DNA from: Hysterangium stoloniferum
Lineage: Eukaryota > Basidiomycota > Agaricomycetes > Hysterangiales > Hysterangiaceae
Direction of reading: 5' to 3'
DNA length: 64,000 nt
NCBI GenBank assembly: GCA_015178975.1
Contig: WHVD01000267.1
Coordinates: 1-64,000, forward strand
Each line of letters begins with the position of its first letter. The stretch's first letter is position 1. Below the pieces are notes generated by a model. That model did no database searches. It saw only the letters and a program-made list of their open reading frames with translations, and was not told the DNA's origin. Both the position numbers and the translations under genes were made by a program. Positions 36,541 to 48,488 of this stretch are shown piece after piece.

Positions 36541-36889
36541 GTCCTGACCATTGTAAGACTAGTATCTGCTGTGGGTGCAGACAGACACTAGAATAAGTGA
36601 TGTGGAACAAACCACTACTTTATTCAAAATCCACATGTACATATTATATACTAGTGGAGAACAATGGGAGGTGAGCAACAATGGAATGTGGACAACAATG
36701 TGGACAACAATGGGATGTGGACAACTGTTAGGATCCCTGTTGTTTTGGGCTCCCACAACCTGTTTTAGTCTTGTAACCCTCCATTCCCACTATTGGTACC
36801 CCCACTCACAGCACCCCTGACACTTGTTCCTTGTAGCTTAGCCCCTTAGTCTTCTGTCCCATCACTCCTTCATCACCATCTCTAGGTAT
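36541..36889. other. non-coding, short tandem phrases
   Basis: 36655-36730 has three to four imperfect copies of acaatgtggacaaca/acaatgggatgtggac. No gene. Confidence 0.5.
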
Positions 36890-37631
36890 TGTTATGACCG
36901 TGTTGCAACCCAATGGTCCCCGAGGATATTACCGTCGACTGACATTTCAAGTTATCGATCAAGTCATCACATTGGAAACTGTCGGTTGCCCAACACTGAC
37001 ATATGCTTTCATGGCGATCAAATCCTGTTTATGCCCCCATCAAATTATACTTGTACTATCTGGTTATGCTTTGATATGTCCCTTTTTATTATGATAATCC
37101 ATTCTACTCTATGTTTCACATATGCCCATATATACTTGTAACCTGTGGACTATTTTCTTTTCTCGTAATTCCACTCTCAGTTAATTAATGGCCTCCAAAC
37201 TTATCGTAACCTTCCAGTTCCTAGTCAAGCTTATTTGTCAATAGTATTGTTCCACTCTTCCCTTAGTTAGTATTTTCTAGATGCCAATAACTCATATATA
37301 AATCCACTGTAGTTGTAGTACTAAGCAATCAGAATATTGACTCAGAACACCCATGTACATCTCTCACAAATCTCACTCTAAGTATCCTGCTCCCCACCTT
37401 TGCATGCACTCACCCACCTTCAGTCTCTGACCCCTCAGCCCAACACTCGACTTATCCTTTGGTTCCAATTGGTAACTCACTGTGAGGATTTTGATAGGAC
37501 TAGTCTTTGCCTGCCTGAAATTTAAGGACACCCAACAGTAACTTGCAAGGGTGCACACATAAGCTGAAGCCAAGTCCTTCTGATCGGTCCCTATTGGCCT
37601 ACTGACATTAGTCAGTTTTCTGTTCTTAACA
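36890..37631 (+). mobile_element. solo LTR (742 bp)
   Basis: tgttatgacc...gttcttaaca with exact 5-bp target duplication ggtat (36885-36889, 37632-37636). Same family as the inverted copy at 22468-23191. The phrase ataagctgaagccaagtcct near the 3' end also occurs in the LTR at 24581-25394. Confidence 0.9.
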
Positions 37632-37636
37632 GGTAT

Positions 37637-38218
37637 GCATCCCATTTGCCACCTCATACCTCATTTAGAATACTTTTTTATACTATATTCAGTCTCATTT
37701 GGATTTCTACCCTCTTCCCCTACTTCTTTTAATTCATCATCACTCTCACTTCTCTGATCAGCCTTCTGATCATCCATCTCACTGTAGTATAAAGTTCCTT
37801 CCATGTATGCTACAGTTCTCCAGTTCAAATATTGACTTAGATTACACCCTTCTAGTTCTCAGTCCTATTTTTCTTTTCTAAAATACTCTCAAAGGTGTCT
37901 TTGGCATGCCATGACCCCTTACCTCATGACCCTTAGTGATTCATCTCCAGTTGACTGAGCTAAGTGTTGATCTTCATTCCAACTGTACTATCCACTCTGT
38001 TTGAAATACCAGAGCACCCTAACAGTTCATGTGAGGGTGCAACATATAAGTTGAAGCCAAGCTCCACTATGTTTATAGAGTCAGACCCCCTGACTAGTAC
38101 AATCTCTATTGTTGGCTTTCTGATTGACTTAGTTACCATCATTGGCCCCCCGACTTAGAGCCCCCTCATACTTAGATCTTAACAGTATATTCAAACTCTA
38201 GCTTGTAAACTGTTAACC
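37637..38218 (+). other. probable decayed LTR/leader of the Gypsy fragment
   Basis: Pyrimidine-rich plus strand with a TATA-like gtagtataaagttcc (about 37786) and ending ...tagatcttaacag before the Gypsy coding remains at 38219. No target duplication found. Confidence 0.4.
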
Positions 38219-39190
38219 ATGGCCTTCCAGCTCAATGTGTCTGCTCTTTTAGATCCCAATTCCCTTTTTGTTCCCTTGGCTTCAGCACACACCCCTTGAA
38301 AGTTTAAAGCCTTGGTGGACTCTGGATTAACCCATTATTTCATGGACACCAATTTCCTCACCATTCACAAGCTCAAAACTCAATCAGTCAATCTGGTCCC
38401 CCTCTGACTCTTTGATGGCACTAGCAAGTGTCATAACTCAAGTTTGCAACCTTGTGGTCACTTTTCTGTGTGAAACTCTTCAGCAGCTCACCTTTTATGT
38501 GACACAGCTGGACTCAAGCTGCATGGTCATCCTTGGATATAATTGGCTCACCCCCTTCAATCCATTGATTGACTGGGTAATGGGACATCTAACTTTCCAG
38601 GTGCCTGACAATTGAGCTCCAGTTTCTTCAGTTTCAGCCAGGGTAGCAGCAGCTCTGCTGGCCACCCCCTCGATGATGGATCCTCTGTTCATCTCTTTAG
38701 TTAATACTGATGTGTTTTTATGTGTTACTAAGATGGATGGATCCCAGATGTTCAGATGTTCTCTTTAAATGTCTCTCAGCTCAGTGCCTCTGTGTGCATG
38801 ACTACCTTTTCAGAGGCTGCTGTTGACCTTGATGGCATCACAGAGATGTATCATGACTTCATCGACATTTTCAGCAAACAGTGTGCTGACACTTTGGTGC
38901 CTCATATAACCTATGACCTCAAGATTGACCTTGAAGACAGCATGGGCCCTCCCCTGGTTCATATTTACTCACTCTCACAATCTGAACTGGCTTCCCTTAG
39001 AAATTTTATAGATGAACATTTTGTATCAGCTTCATACAGCCCTCCATGTCATCCATGGTGCTCCAATTATTTTCATGAGGAAGAAGGATGGCTCATTACA
39101 CCTTTGTGTAGATTTTAGAGGACTCAAAAAGGTCACAAAAAAGGATAGGTACCCACTTCCACTCATTACAGACCTCATAGATGCCCCTTG
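38219..39190 (+). pseudogene. Ty3/Gypsy Pol fragment (protease and start of reverse transcriptase)
   Basis: From MAFQLNVSALLDPNS, with frame changes. The retropepsin site reads [11 protein letters not shown]. After several stops the reverse transcriptase start is seen: DFIDIFSKQCADTLVPH, then [20 protein letters not shown] and [14 protein letters not shown] at 39165-39185. The element stops abruptly there; the RT catalytic core, RNase H and integrase are missing. The breakpoint abuts the 3' end of the NLR gene on the other strand. Confidence 0.85.
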
Positions 39191-39199
39191 GAGAGCCTG

Positions 39200-42100
39200 C
39201 ATTGCAGGTCCCTGGAGTCCAGTTGGAGTCTGGTTCGGGAGATGACCAAGAACATGTAGCAAAGTTAAATGTCAAAGGGCAGAGTCCGATGGCTTCCAGG
39301 ACATAGCAGAAGGTGTCGGCCCTTGCTCTCAAAGTCTCTGAGTGTTCAGTGCCTAGGATCTTCTTACTCACCGCCAGCACCAACACCTGCAGTTGTTCTG
39401 CTTCAGTATATCTGCTCAGATGAGTATATGTGACAGCCAAGTTGGCCCTGGCTATCAGAGTGTCGGGGTGTTCAGTGCCTAGGGTCTGCTCCCTGGCCTC
39501 TAGCACCAGCACCTCCAGTTGTTCTGCTGCAGTGCATCTGCCCAGATCATGATATGTGTCAGCCAATTTGGCCCTTGCTCTCAGAGTGTGTGGGTGTCCA
39601 GTGCCTAGGATCTGCTCCCTGGCCTCCAGCACCACCATCTGCAGTTGTTCTGCTTCAGTGTATCTGCCCATATGTATGAGCATATGTGACAGCCAAGTTC
39701 TCCCTGGCTGTCAGAGTCTCTGGGTGTTCAGTGCCTAGGGTCTGCTCCCTGGCCTGCAGCATCAACACCTGCAGTTGTTCTGCTTCAGTATATCTGCTCA
39801 GATGAGTATATGTGACAGCCAAGTTGGCCCTGGCTATCAGAGTGTCTGGGTGTTCAGTCCCTAGGGTCTGCTCCCAGGCCTCCAGCACCAGCACCTCCAG
39901 TTCTTCTGCTTCAGTCCATCTACCCAGATCATGATATGTGACAGCCAAGTTACCCCTTGCTCTCAGAGTGTCTGGGTGTTCAGTGCCTAGGATCTGCTGG
40001 CTAACCTCCAGCACTAACACCTGTAGTTGTTCTGCTTCAGTGTATCTGCTCAGATGAGCATATGTAACAGCCAAGCTGGCCCTTGCTCTCAGAGTCTCTG
40101 GGTGTTCAGTCCCTAGGGTCTGCTCCCTGGCCTCCAGCACCAACACCTGCAGTTGTTCTGCTTCAGTATATCTGCTCAGATGAGTGTATGTGACAGCCAA
40201 GTTGGCCCTGGCTATCAGAGTGTCTGGGTGTTCAGTGCCTAGGGTCTGCTCCCAGGCCTCCAGCACCAGCACCTCCAGTTGTTCTGCTTCAGTATATCTG
40301 CTCAGATGAGTATATGTGACAGCCAAGTTGGCCCTTGCTCTCAGAGTTTCTGGGTGTTCAGTCCCTAGGGTCTGCTCCCAGGCCTCCAGCACCAACACCT
40401 GCAGTTGTTCTGCTTCAGTATATCTGCTCAGATGAGCATATGTGACAGCCAAGTTGGCCCTTGCTCTCAGAGTTTCTGGGTGTTCAGTCCCTAGGGTCTG
40501 CTCCCAGGCCTCCAGCACCAACACCTGCAGTTGTTCTGCTTCAGTATATCTGCTCAGATGAGTAGATGTGTCAGCCAAGTTGCCCCTTGCTCTCAGAGTG
40601 TCTGGGTGTTCAGTGCCTAGGATCTGCTGGCTGGCCTCCAGCACTAACATCTGCAGTTGTTCTGCTTCAGTGTATCTGCTCAGATGAGCATATGTGACAG
40701 CCAAGCCGGCCCTTGCTCTCAGAGTCTCTGGGTGTTCAGTCCCTAGGATCTGCTCCCTGGCCTCCAGCACCAACACCTGCAGTTTTTCTGCTTCAGTATA
40801 TCTTCTCAGATGAGTATATGTGACAGCCAAGTTGGGCCTGGCTATCAGAGTGTCTGGGTGTTCAGTCCCTAGGGTCTGCTCCCTGGCCTCCAGCACCAAC
40901 ACCTGCAGTTGTTCTGCTTCAGTATATCTGCTCAGATGAGTATATGTGACAGCCAAGTTGGCCCTGCCATCAGAGTGTCTGGGTGTTCAGTCCCTAGGGT
41001 CTGCTCCCAGGCCTCCAGCACCAGCACCTCCAGTTCTTCTGCTTCAGTCCATCTACCCAGATTATGATATGTGACAGCCAAGTTACCCCTTGCTCTCAGA
41101 GTGTCTAGGATTTCAGTGCCTAGGATCTGCTGGCTAACCTCCAGCACTAACACCTGTAGTTGTTCTGCTTCAGTGTATCTGCTCAGATGAGCATATGTGA
41201 CAACCAAGCTGGCCCTTGCTCTTAGAGTCTCTGGGTCTTCAGTCCCTAGGGTCTGCTCCCAGGCCTCCAGCACCAACACCTGCAGTTGTTCTGCTTCAGT
41301 ATATCTGCTCAGATGAGTATATGTGACAGCCAAGTTGGCCCTGGCTGTCAGAGTGTCTGGGTGTTCAGTCCCTAGAATCTGCTCCCAGGCCTCCAGCACC
41401 AGCACCTCCAGTTCTTCTGCTTCAGTCCATCTACCCAGACCATGATATGTGACAGCCAAGTTACCCCTTGCTCTCAGAGTGTCTGGGTGTTCAGTGCCTA
41501 GGATCTGCTAGCTAACCTCCAGCACTAACACCTCCAGTTGTTCTGCTTCAGTGTATCTGCTCAGATGAGCATATATGATAGCCAAGCTGGCCCTTGCTCT
41601 CAGAGTCTCTGGGTGTTCAGTCCCTAGGATCTGCTCCCTGGCCTCCAGCACCAACACCTGCAGTTGTTCTGCTTCAATATACCTGCTCAGATGAGTATAT
41701 GTGACAGCCAAGTTGGCCCTGGCTATCAGAGTGTCTGGGTGTTCAGTCCCTAGGGTCTGCTCCCAAGCCTCCAGCACCAGCACCTCCAGTTGTTCTGCTT
41801 TAGTCCATCTACCCAGATTATGATATGTGTCAGCCAAGTTGCCCCTTGCTCTCAGAGTGTCTGGGTGTTCAGTGCCTAGGATCTGCTGGCTGGCCTCCAG
41901 CACTAACATCTGCAGTTGTCTGCTTCAGTGTATCTGCTCAGATGAGCATATGTGACAGCCAAGCCGGCCCTTGCTCTCAAAGTCTCTGGGTGTTCAGTCC
42001 CTAGGATCTGCTCCCTGGCCTCCAGCACCAACACCTGCAGTTTTTCTGCTTCAGTATATCTGCTCAGATGAGTATATGTGACAGCCAAGTTGGCCCTGGC

Positions 42101-45100
42101 TATCAGAGTGTCTGGGTGTTCAGTCCCTAGGGTCTGCTCCCTGGCCTCCAGCACCAACACCTGCAGTTGTTCTGCTTCAGTATATCTGCTCAGATGAGTA
42201 TATGTGACAGCCAAGTTACCCCTTGCTCTCAGAGTGTCTGGGTGTTCAGTGCCTAGGATCTGCTGCCTAACCTCCAGCACTAACACCTGTAGTTGTTCTG
42301 CTTCAGTGTATCTGCTCAGTTGAGCATATGTGACAGCCAAGCTGGCCCTTGCTCTCAGAGTCTCTGGGTGTTCAGTCCCTAGGGTCTGCTCCCTGGCCTC
42401 CAGCACCAACACCTGCAGTTGTTCTGCTTCAGTATATCTGCTCAGATGAGTATATGTGACAGCCAAGTTGGCCCTGACTATCAGAGTGTCTGGGTGTTCA
42501 GTGCCTAGGGTCCGCTCCCAGGCCTCCAGCACCAGCACCTCCAGTTCTTCTGCTTCAGTCCATCTACGCAGACCATGATATGTGGCAGCCAAGTTACCCC
42601 TTGCTCTCAGAGTGTCTGGGTGTTCAGTGCCCAGGATCTCCCCCCTGGCCTCCAGCATCTGCACATGCAGTTCTTCTACATCTGACCATTTACCAGCCTG
42701 TGCATACACTTGGGCAAAGTTCTCAGACAGATCATCATAATATCCCTGTTTCCTTCCATTAGCCATAGCCTGATTTGTAACAACATGAGGCAGAAGATCC
42801 CGTTGGAACAATATGTCATTCATTGTTTCAAATTCATTAATACTGCTGACTATTAATGCTCTGGATGCATGATAATATGGTATATCATTGGTACCTACTA
42901 CATCATCCCTTATCCACATATGAATTACTGGGTGCATTGTCCATGATGAACATGAATATTGTGTTGCAGGCTCTCTGGAAAGAAGAGAATAATCACAGAG
43001 GACTTGCATGGCTAATCTGAATGGTAGACCTTCCCACTGACCATCCCTATTGCATCTGAGGAGCTGATATGGAAGATCTGATGAAGTGGTTTGTAATCTC
43101 CCATCATATGTATCTGCTGGTGGGCATTCTGCAGCTTGTTTGAAGATCCTTTCCATGATGTTTTTGTGATGAAAGAATCCCAAAACTTTCAATAGGAACA
43201 ATGCATCTTGTGCACTTGTTGACAATGTGGCCTTCCTTTCAATCAGATTATATGACAGTTTTAAAGTACTATAAACTGTGTGATTATATCCTAGTGCCCC
43301 TTTCATGGAGGGGTTGTCTGCATCAAAGAAATGTTTGTGATATTTTTCATGAATTGTTAAATACTCTGTCATGTCACAGAGTCCCATTGAGATGGCTGCC
43401 CCAGCAATATCTATTGCAAGTGGCAAGAAGCCAAGTTTAGCAACAATCTTCTCTGACAATTCATATATAATAGTATTTGATTTATTGTCAAGTTTAGCTG
43501 CAGCTTGAAAGAGAGCAAGTGCTTGATCACTCTCCATTTGGAGAACCTCCATTGAGTCTGTAACATGACTGGCCAGTCCAGGATTACGGCTAGTGATCAA
43601 CACATCAATCTGGCGGGTCTGTTCCAAATAGACGTTCACCACCCCATCCATTCCATCAGCATTGTCAAAGATGATGAGACATTTCTTTTGATTGGCTATA
43701 AGCCACCTCAAAACTCCCTCTGGAGACTTTTCAATACCCTTGGATTTGGCTTCAGGATCTTCAGCAATGTTTGAAAAGCCATTTGTTAAAGTTTCTGTAT
43801 TTGTACTATCTATCCAGAAGATGCTCCAAAATTTACTTAATGTTTTCCTGTGAGTGCAAATGAGAATAATCACAGTATTAGGAACTTACTAATCATTGCC
43901 AAGTATCTCTTCTATGAATTTCAAACAAATCTGAGTTTTTCCAACTCCTCCCATTCCATACAAAAGGAAATGATTCCATGCTGGGAGGGAATTCTCAGGG
44001 GCAAAAAATTGTTTAAGTCTCATAAGATATTTCTCCTGTCCGACAAACCTTGGACTAGGACGGTGCTTAGACATGTATCTAGGTTCCTTGGGGGTATCCT
44101 CTGCTCAATAATGTTAGCCCATGTATGTCCAATCCACATTAATACACACCACTTTGTTGATTAAATTTAATCCACTGGTCATGAACCATGGCTAGGGCTT
44201 TCTTAACCATGTCTTGTACAGCAGACAACAGAGACTTGAAATCATCATCATCCACAGACTGAAATTTGGACATCCCAAAGTGATCCTTATGCATGCCTAT
44301 TGGTTCTATGTTGACAGTCCCAGGCACCACAGCAGATGATTTGGGAACAATCTGGATATATACTATCATTTAACATGGTTGTGAGATATATCAGAATCCC
44401 TAAACTCACAGTTTCAGATATACGACCAGGGAGATTAGTAGGTAAAGTTTCATAGAAAAATTTCATATGGAAATGTGCAGTGATGGGATTAAAATCATAT
44501 ATTTGTTGCTGCAATAGCTCAGAGTGAGCGGTTAAATGCTTCAACAAGATATTGTTTGGCCGGCTGCATAGCGAAACCAGTTTGGGGACTATGTCTGTGC
44601 CTTGGTGAGGCGTACCAAGGAAGACAATACCATATGTTGATAAATGAATCCATTTATGTGGCAGAAGATGCCCTTCATTGGCAGCATTAGCCTGTATTAG
44701 GGCCTGTTCCCAAGCATGAATGAAGTGTAGTAGACGGTTTCTTTATTTTGAGGTGACGTACACTCTTGAGAATAATGCCGCCTAGGCTGTGCGCAATGAA
44801 GATTATTGGGCGCTTCTACAAAAAAAAAACAGATAAGAATCATCAGCAAGCAAGACAATACCGGTATTTTCAGTCGGTGAACCTTAGTGTCGATTGCGTC
44901 CCTAGACATGCAAAGTCGTGCAAGGAAATCCTGTGCATGACCATGTACAGTCTGCACAGACGATGAACTGTCTGTGTAGGCATCGTAACCAAATGTCAAA
45001 ATGCGCGCTGTAGGTATAGCCTGTGGGAGAAAGTCCCGGAGCCAGAGCTTCCCGTTGTTGGCTGTCCAGGACTTTTCGCGATGCCCATCAAACCCATGAA

Positions 45101-45318
45101 TAGCGACAATACTATAAATCCAAGAAGTTAGTAGACGGATACTAGTATGTCTTAAGCTCAGTCACTCGCTCTACGGTAGGGGTAGTCCCTGGCGAAAGTG
45201 CTTTAATTCCGAAACCGGGATCATTGTATGTGTTTCCTTGTTGCTCCATGACATTAGCAGAATCAGCACTTGTTAGTTTGTTTTTAGCAAACCGATGCAA
45301 CTTCGAAAAAAACGGCAT
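39200..45318 (-). pseudogene. NLR-like STAND receptor: esterase (SesB-like) - NB-ARC - TPR, broken in the TPR array
   Basis: Exons 45318-45170, 45111-44883, 44815-44762, 44703-44410, 44351-44150, 44100-43890 and 43835 onward join in frame. The first intron is GC-AG. Residues ~50-290: alpha/beta hydrolase with DIVAIHGFDG, AHSLGG (Ser 136) and FLGTPHQG. Residues ~330-650: NB-ARC with P-loop GMGGVGKT (358-365), Walker B LIIFDNAD, VLITSRNP, LGFLPLAI and WTMHP. From ~770: TPR units. Fungal proteins of this architecture act in non-self recognition and cell death. The frame stops at 41903 after about 1023 residues through a one-base loss at 41915-41920. Three more lesions follow: a CAG-to-TAG change near 41509, a one-base loss near 40969 and a one-base gain near 39670. 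The 3' end runs into Gypsy sequence. The truncated product would still keep about seven TPRs. Confidence 0.88.
39250..42690 (-). repeat. 126-bp tandem repeat, about 27 units: TPR array
   Basis: Each unit codes 42 residues of kinesin-light-chain-like TPR: an A helix around LGTEHPDTLRARANLAVTY and a B helix around LSRYTEAEQLQVLVLEA. Three unit types alternate (LSRYTEAEQLQ...EAREQT; LSRYTEAEQLQ...EVSQQI; LGRWTEAEELE...EAWEQT), giving a 378-bp higher-order unit over much of the array. Units of one type are close to identical. Confidence 0.93.
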
Positions 45319-48300
45319 GCCGAGATGGAATGATCTGGTAGTCGTAAGGGAGTGCTAAGGACGTAGATCGACGTAGCAGGAAGGGTGGGTGATACGTTGG
45401 TGACTTGTGACCTTGTACCCACGGTGCACAGCCTAGTAGTTTGTTAGCCCTGGCACGTGTGTTGAAGATCACGCCGACTTATAAACCGAAATTTGAGAGC
45501 CAAATTCTTCTGATTTAATCTGGATGTTGACCTCAGAGAATATCATCGTTCAACAATTTCTGATTGGATAATACAGATGTAGAGCACGTATCAATAGAAA
45601 AATGTCTATGTCATAGCAAGTGCAACAAATGGCCGGCATTATGTCCTAAACTGGTATGAAGATCAAGACAATATGAGGGATCGATAGTAAATTGACAGAT
45701 CGAAGGAAGAGAGCAGAGATGTGCGGTTAGGTCTAATACCTCTGCGTAGCATAAAACGGAAAAGATGAACGGGTATTTGAGGCTAGGAAGATCAGTCTGC
45801 AAAGGCCTGTTGAGATAATAAAATTTGGACATTTCGACGAGCGTAGTGCTTTATGGCATGACAAACCAGGCTCTTTGGAAAGCATATATCCAGGGTACTT
45901 CATTACTGTCGGGACCAGTAGAAACGGGTGATTCCCCAGCTGCGGCTCAAAAGCTATTCGTTGCAAGAAGTTACATAAGAGCCTCGAGGGTTCAAATCAA
46001 TAAAGTTGCTATCCAGTTATAACGGAGGGGGAAAAAAGTGTAGCCTGAAGAGACGGTGTGTCCGTCGCGTCTTACTGGCTTGCACCGCTTAAAAGCACGG
46101 AAAAGCAATTGCAGAATGTATCATTTCAACTTCTTCCTTTTAGTCAGCCGCAGCATTGTACAGGTCGAAGAAATGTTTTATTGTCTGCTTCTTGGTACAG
46201 GACTGTTTGCGACATAGGTAGTGGATCACTGGGTCGTTCACATGTGATCAGTCTCTAGCTCACAGGAAGATACGCACTAGGATCATAAATGTTTAAATCG
46301 CAGTGTGATAGATGCTTCTACCACACTTGAACGTTGATGGGCATGAGCGGTAGTATATTCTTCTTTCCAATCTTGCTATTGATTTCACGATTGCTTACTG
46401 TTGGTCGGCTTGGAAGATACACAGTACTGAGTCGGAATTAAAGAAAGGCGCCGTCGTTCAGTGAAAAGACCATACACCACTTGATATCATAGCGACGCGT
46501 CTACCGACATCGTAGACATTGTCGAGCGAATCCCTCATGGATCGAGTCTGCAACAAAGAAAAATTGACCATACAACCTGTTGGATTTATGTATGTGACAC
46601 GTACTGCATCTCAACCTGGAAATGTGCTTCTGTCATTAGGTCTTAGAGTAGACTGTTGTGGTGGAGACTGAAATGAACTCTTATCATCCCAATCATGAAT
46701 TGCAGCCGTGGATTGGCACAGCCGTTGATCAAGGTTCTTCAACGGCAGCAGCACGTCCATGCCCAATTGCTTTTCATTCAGTTGCTGACTCTTTTATCTC
46801 ACAGCCTACACCGAAAAACTCGAAAAGTCAATATAATTATCTCCCATCTTTATGAATGAAGAGAACTTTCGAATTTCGGAAAAGCAAATAGGTTCAGAGG
46901 TAATCGCCGCAAGGCGAACGGAGAAAAGAGTGCTCATTAAATTCATTAGCAAAGTTACATGAGCAGGTGCTCTGCAAAAATTGCTTCAGCGAGATACACA
47001 AGATAAGGTCTGCACATACATGGTGTAAGGTTTCGGAAAATATGCTAGGTAGTAGGATATTATGTCGGAAGTGTTCTCTAAATACCATGATCAAGGCCAC
47101 AGTGCCGGACGTGTCGTAGGTATGCAAGTGCGTAGGTGAAAGTGTGGGAAAGTGCCGGAAGCGTCGTCAGCCAAAAAAAATACCTCGGCGGAGCTGGAAA
47201 TCCAAACAACTGGATGTTAGTATTTTGCTCTCGCTCTGCTAGAGCCTAATGTGAGCTTGATATTGGTTATATTAGTTCTGTTGCACCACATTCAATACAT
47301 CAGGCATTATTAAAAAGTTGCCGTCCTCTAGAGGCCATAAAATTTTTCTGTTAGCTTGCCGAGTAGCCAACTCTGATTCATTGGTGGGTGAACCTGTAAA
47401 AGTTTTTAACTTGAGCGTCACACCATAATTAGTTCTAACAATAACTTTCAATCAACAAACTAACATCTCAAGTGGGTGGAAAAGAGTTAGGAGTAGCGTC
47501 AATACTCAGTTGCAAGTGTATAATCACCCAGTCACCCCGACTTAGTTATAAATGATTAAACCCATCAAACTGACACAGTACCCGATAACTGACGCCGCTG
47601 CGCCGAAGCCAAGAGGTGTTGAAACGAGAAGTGAAACAGCTCTGAAGCTGTTTCTGAGAATCACTTGTTTCACTGTCCAAATTACGAAACAAGTCATTGA
47701 AACAACATGAAACAATGAGGTGTGATACCTCCTATTTTGATAATGACAGGTCATCATGTCATACAACAACTTAGATCTGGTTGTATCTCAAAATGTAGGC
47801 AGGAAGAATGGCTGAGTGAAACCTATAGTAAGGTATTGTTCAATTCCTTCCATCATTCTTTCAATGACCACCTGGAACAGTGGGTGTCAACATGAAGTGG
47901 ATACTCCATTTTGCTTGTTTTGCTAAGTTAATTAGTTTCACTTCTCTTTTATGTACCCAGCAATTTATATATCTTCAGCTCTCTCTTTGCTAGTACTGCG
48001 TGAAGTCCACCTACTTCGTGAGGTTACCCTTTATAAATTTAATATTTACTGATGGAAGACATGGGCTCTGGTGGCTATGTGACACTCACACAGACCTGCA
48101 TGTTTTACAAGTATATACTACATAATGTATAGCATTTCCAGTGAGAGAGTATATTGTATTGAATGTTGTGGTCAACACAGGGTCAAATTGGCATGCCCTC
48201 AATAACCAATTTGGTTCTAGAATCTAAATCCAAGCTGTTGAAATTGAAGTTATCATGAGTGTATTGAACTAATGTTTCCAGAGGTTAAATCTAAAATACC

Positions 48301-48488
48301 CATCAAATGCAACCAATGATGAAAAAATGCTGCAGCGTAAGTTGAATCACACAGCATATGCTTTTCCATGCACGGTTTTAATGCCAGAATATCAACTTTC
48401 TAACCTTGTTTGATAATATCATATCTGAGTCCTTGAACGTACACACCATTTGTTTTAGAAATTAAATGTTCTTCTTCCCAGGTAAACT
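45319..48488. other. long intergenic region without recognised gene
   Basis: Includes the NLR promoter region next to 45318. Only short frames are open; none shows a domain, and the base composition is uniform. A cluster of hairpins lies at 47630-47760. No tRNA was found although a ggttcaaatc box occurs at 45989; its surroundings do not fold as a tRNA. Confidence 0.5.
47633..47760. other. cluster of short inverted repeats
   Basis: gaaacagct (47633-47641) pairs with agctgtttc (47646-47654); cttgtttc (47664-47671) pairs with gaaacaag (47686-47693); gaggtgtgatacctc follows at about 47714 and a tgacaggtca phrase at about 47746. Could be a decayed small inverted-repeat transposon or a structured transcript. 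Confidence 0.45.

Noticed and set aside
45987..46000. tRNA gene suggested by a ggttcaaatc T-loop box
   Set aside because: No acceptor stem, D-arm or anticodon arm can be formed around it.
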